Shown here in pieces: positions 63,236-64,000 of a DNA stretch of 64,000 bases. Every line of letters starts with the position of its first letter. Positions within the stretch are counted from its first letter, which is position 1. Source of the DNA: Agrostemma githago (Eukaryota > Streptophyta > Magnoliopsida > Caryophyllales > Caryophyllaceae); NCBI GenBank assembly GCA_958450325.1, contig OY288241.1, positions 38,678,778-38,742,777 of the forward strand, written 5' to 3'. Both the position numbers and the translations under genes were made by a program. The notes below the pieces were generated by a model, which was given only the letters and a program-made list of their open reading frames with translations, made no database searches and was not told the origin of the DNA.

Positions 63236-64000
63236 TTCCTGATTTACCACTAGTCATCGGGGTTCCTAGGGTGAGACTCGAAAAGAAATTGTTCGATTAG
63301 TATTGTACGTATTCTAGTTCGATGGTTCTTGCATAACCCAATTCTTTCCCGGGCCGGTTACTTGTGACCGACGTCCCACTATACCACGGTGCATTCCTAA
63401 ATGGGTGCACTAAAGACTCCGATAGCGGAACTCGCATGGGTTTTATGGCATGTTCTAAGTCCAATTCGGCTTAGGAAGTCCGTCCTGATTTGCGAGAAAG
63501 CCATCGTTGTTAGTATAGACCCTATTTCGGCCGATCGAGACTTAGATTAAGAGCATACATGGTGTCATTATACTGCTTCCATGACTACATGCTACTTGGT
63601 TTACGTGTCATCTTTTTCAAAAACCGTTATTTTAAAAACTTGCATCTTTTCAAAATTATCCATTTTTCAAAAAACTCTCGGAAAGCTGCCAAAATTTAGA
63701 CTTAAGATTTGACTCAAAACAAGCCTATTTTCTAGCCGGTATGCTATCCATTTCAATATTCAAATTCCGTTCCTCATTCAATTTTCGAATTTTCAAAATT
63801 CTATTTCAATTTTTAAATCTTCGAGATGCCATTCTCGATTTTCAAATCTCCGAGATGTCGTTTTCGATTTTCAAATCTTCGGGATCTTATTTTCGATTTT
63901 CAAATTTTCGGAAATTTATTTTCAATATTCAAAATTCCAAATATTCAACTTTTCAAAAAATTCGGGACGCTATCGAATTTAGGACTTACGATTTTACTCA
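63236..64000 (+). other. Leader of element F internal region, with a 29-bp tandem repeat
   Basis: No coding frame is evident in these bases. Near the window edge four copies of a unit containing CGATTTTCAAATCTTCG recur at 63807, 63836, 63865 and 63894, a period of 29 bases. Similar A/T-rich pieces lie around it. Confidence 0.5.

Larger units (their letters stand above)
60977..64000 (+). mobile_element. Element F: Ogre-type retrotransposon, 5' part only
   Basis: A complete 5' LTR is followed by a primer-binding site and the first 765 bases of the internal region. CGGAG (60972-60976) would be the left target copy. The remainder is outside the window. F inserted in the gag of E in opposite orientation, although the LTRs of E and F are related. 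Confidence 0.8.

Overview
This window is repeat-dominated plant chromatin, not a gene-rich segment. It is built almost entirely from nested LTR retrotransposons of plant-specific lineages: Athila-like and Tat/Ogre/Retand-like Ty3-gypsy elements, a Ty1-copia fragment and a chromovirus-like solo LTR, plus MITEs. The element types point to a flowering plant, probably a eudicot with a large genome; I cannot name the species from sequence alone. I see no intact host gene, no functional tRNA or rRNA gene and no CRISPR array.

Layout. 1-1814 is the 3' end of an Athila-type or non-autonomous element (A; 3' LTR 439-1814). It sits in the internal region of a second Athila-like element (B; internal 1815-4580, 3' LTR 4581-6215), which in turn interrupts the gag gene of a Tat-lineage element (C; 6216-16768). 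C has decayed gag, protease, RT, two RNase H domains and integrase, then a 136-bp tandem array and two genes on the opposite strand. 16769-20546 is the only stretch without LTR elements: a 330-bp tRNA-like foldback, two Stowaway-like MITEs, a hAT MITE with a perfect 8-bp target duplication, and a decayed GRF zinc-finger gene fragment flanked by degenerate inverted ends. 20547-23043 is a solo Ogre-type LTR; 23049-24133 is a copia LTR end, PBS and gag remnant.

From 24134 to beyond the right edge lies a Tat/Ogre-like element (E) on the minus strand. About 10.6 kb of its own sequence is visible. It is split by an almost complete 14-kb Athila-like element (D; 27260-41252), a solo LTR (43508-45679), a young pol-less element (48530-55107), a 3.5-kb chromovirus-like solo LTR (55836-59323) and a further Ogre-type element (F; 60977 onward). 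Target duplications are visible for most insertions, so the order of events can be read.

Three patterns cut across the families. First, the promoters carry pairs of short perfect or near-perfect dyads. The dyad sequence differs between families, but pair spacing is mostly 20-23 bp (19-31 bp overall), and the dyads lie about 55-400 bp upstream of a TATA box where one is evident. In D, and in the B relic, the same dyads recur at a second, internal promoter in front of the env-like gene. Second, each visible Athila-type 3' end has a small hairpin just before the polypurine tract. Its stem changes between elements while staying complementary, and a second copy of the hairpin and purine tract lies 1.3-1.75 kb upstream. 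Third, both Tat-lineage elements carry accessory genes on the antisense strand with their own TATA boxes, and the two larger ones have intron-like interruptions.
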